From: Cytophagales bacterium
GTDB lineage: Bacteria > Bacteroidota > Bacteroidia > Cytophagales > Cyclobacteriaceae
DNA length: 5,420 nucleotides
Assembly (NCBI GenBank): GCA_029262955.1
Contig: JAJCYL010000075.1
Location: 1-5,420, forward strand
Direction: 5' to 3'
Under the pieces are notes generated by a model. The model saw nothing but the letters and a program-made list of their open reading frames with translations. It was not told the origin of the DNA and did no database searches. The stretch's first letter is position 1. Each line of letters starts with the position of its first letter. This document shows positions 4,930 to 5,420 of this stretch, piece after piece. The position numbers were made by a program, and so were the translations under genes.

Positions 4930-5420
4930 TTATATCAATATTCTTACTGGATCTTCCAGGTATTCTTTCAGGCTTTTCAGAAAGGCTGATCCTACCGCAC
5001 CATCCACTGTACGATGATCACATGAAAGTGTCACCTTCATCACATTTCCAGGTACAATTTGACCGTCTTTCACAATTGGAGTCTGTTTGATTCCTCCAAC
5101 AGCAAGGATGCAAGAGTCTGGTGTGTTGATGATTGCCGTGAATTCTTCAATACCAAACATACCCAAATTGGAAATGGTGAAAGTACTTCCTTCCCATTCA
5201 CTTGGTTGAAGCTTTTTGTCTCTGGCTTTCTGTCCCAATTCTTTGACTTCAGCTGAGATGTGAGATAGGGACTTGTTGTCAGCAAATCTTACTACTGGCA
5301 CTAAAAGACCTTCGTCAACAGCGACTGCCACACCTATATGAATGTGATGGTTAGTTCTCATTTTATCTCCGAGCCACGAGACATTAACTTTTGGATTCTG
5401 TCGAAGAGCTGCGGCAGTGG
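4930..5420 (-). CDS. pdhC: Pyruvate dehydrogenase complex E2, dihydrolipoyllysine acetyltransferase, catalytic C-terminus (partial)
   Basis: The frame is open from the right edge to TAA at 4930-4932, showing 162 residues of the C-terminal inner-core acyltransferase domain. Visible landmarks are the NPKVNVSWLGDK stretch, HHIHIGVAVAVDEGLLVPVV, FTISNLGMFGIEEFTAIIN (the substrate-channel loop typical of pyruvate rather than 2-oxoglutarate E2), CILAVGGIKQTP, and the catalytic SCDHRTVDGAVG with the active His and Asp. The protein ends in the usual DPVRILI. E2 moves the acetyl group from lipoyl-lysine to CoA in the cytosolic complex and forms its structural core. The ATG at 5361 is an internal methionine: the same frame continues with clear E2 sequence to the edge, so the lipoyl and E1/E3-binding parts lie outside. 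It converges on the Rieske-ThDP gene. Pyruvate specificity is confident; a branched-chain E2 is the main alternative. Confidence 0.96.
   Translation of the reverse strand, partial: TAAALRQNPKVNVSWLGDKMRTNHHIHIGVAVAVDEGLLVPVVRFADNKSLSHISAEVKELGQKARDKKLQPSEWEGSTFTISNLGMFGIEEFTAIINTPDSCILAVGGIKQTPIVKDGQIVPGNVMKVTLSCDHRTVDGAVGSAFLKSLKEYLEDPVRILI

Overview
The window looks like a piece of a Bacteroidota chromosome, probably a marine or soil Cytophagales-type bacterium. This rests on four things: AT-rich codon choice, no Shine-Dalgarno in front of the clear starts, a DUF4251-type secreted protein (a family largely confined to Bacteroidota), and a pyruvate dehydrogenase E2 of the kind common in that phylum. 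The exact genus cannot be read from the sequence.

Layout. Positions 1-515 seem to be the end of a rightward unit: an open frame cut by the left edge, then a frame interrupted by one stop codon that resembles a decayed LytTR DNA-binding domain, then a rightward intrinsic terminator. A leftward gene for a secreted FecR-like protein (623-1549) follows, with a strong terminator of its own (557-583). The 1550-1797 spacer holds a rightward terminator hairpin that could compete with an overlapping antiterminator stem, just upstream of a rightward gene for a secreted DUF4251 protein (1798-2460). The 315-base spacer 2461-2775 contains two dyads and no convincing gene.

The most notable gene is 2776-4722. 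It is a single 648-residue protein in which an N-terminal Rieske [2Fe-2S] ferredoxin domain is joined by a very short acidic linker to a complete thiamine-diphosphate (ThDP) enzyme of the acetolactate synthase / pyruvate oxidase class. Both cluster-ligand pairs, the ThDP-activating glutamate and the GDG...NN cofactor motif are intact. This suggests an oxidative 2-oxoacid decarboxylase (or a related carboligase) with a built-in electron-transfer module. The substrate and electron acceptor are not determined by the sequence.

The right end (4930-5420, leftward, cut by the edge) is the catalytic C-terminus of the pyruvate dehydrogenase E2 subunit. It converges on the Rieske-ThDP gene, and a 9-bp GC-rich hairpin at 4741-4762 sits between them with its T-run oriented to stop the leftward transcript. 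Apart from possible links through pyruvate metabolism, the genes do not form one obvious operon: strand alternates and each clear unit has its own signals.
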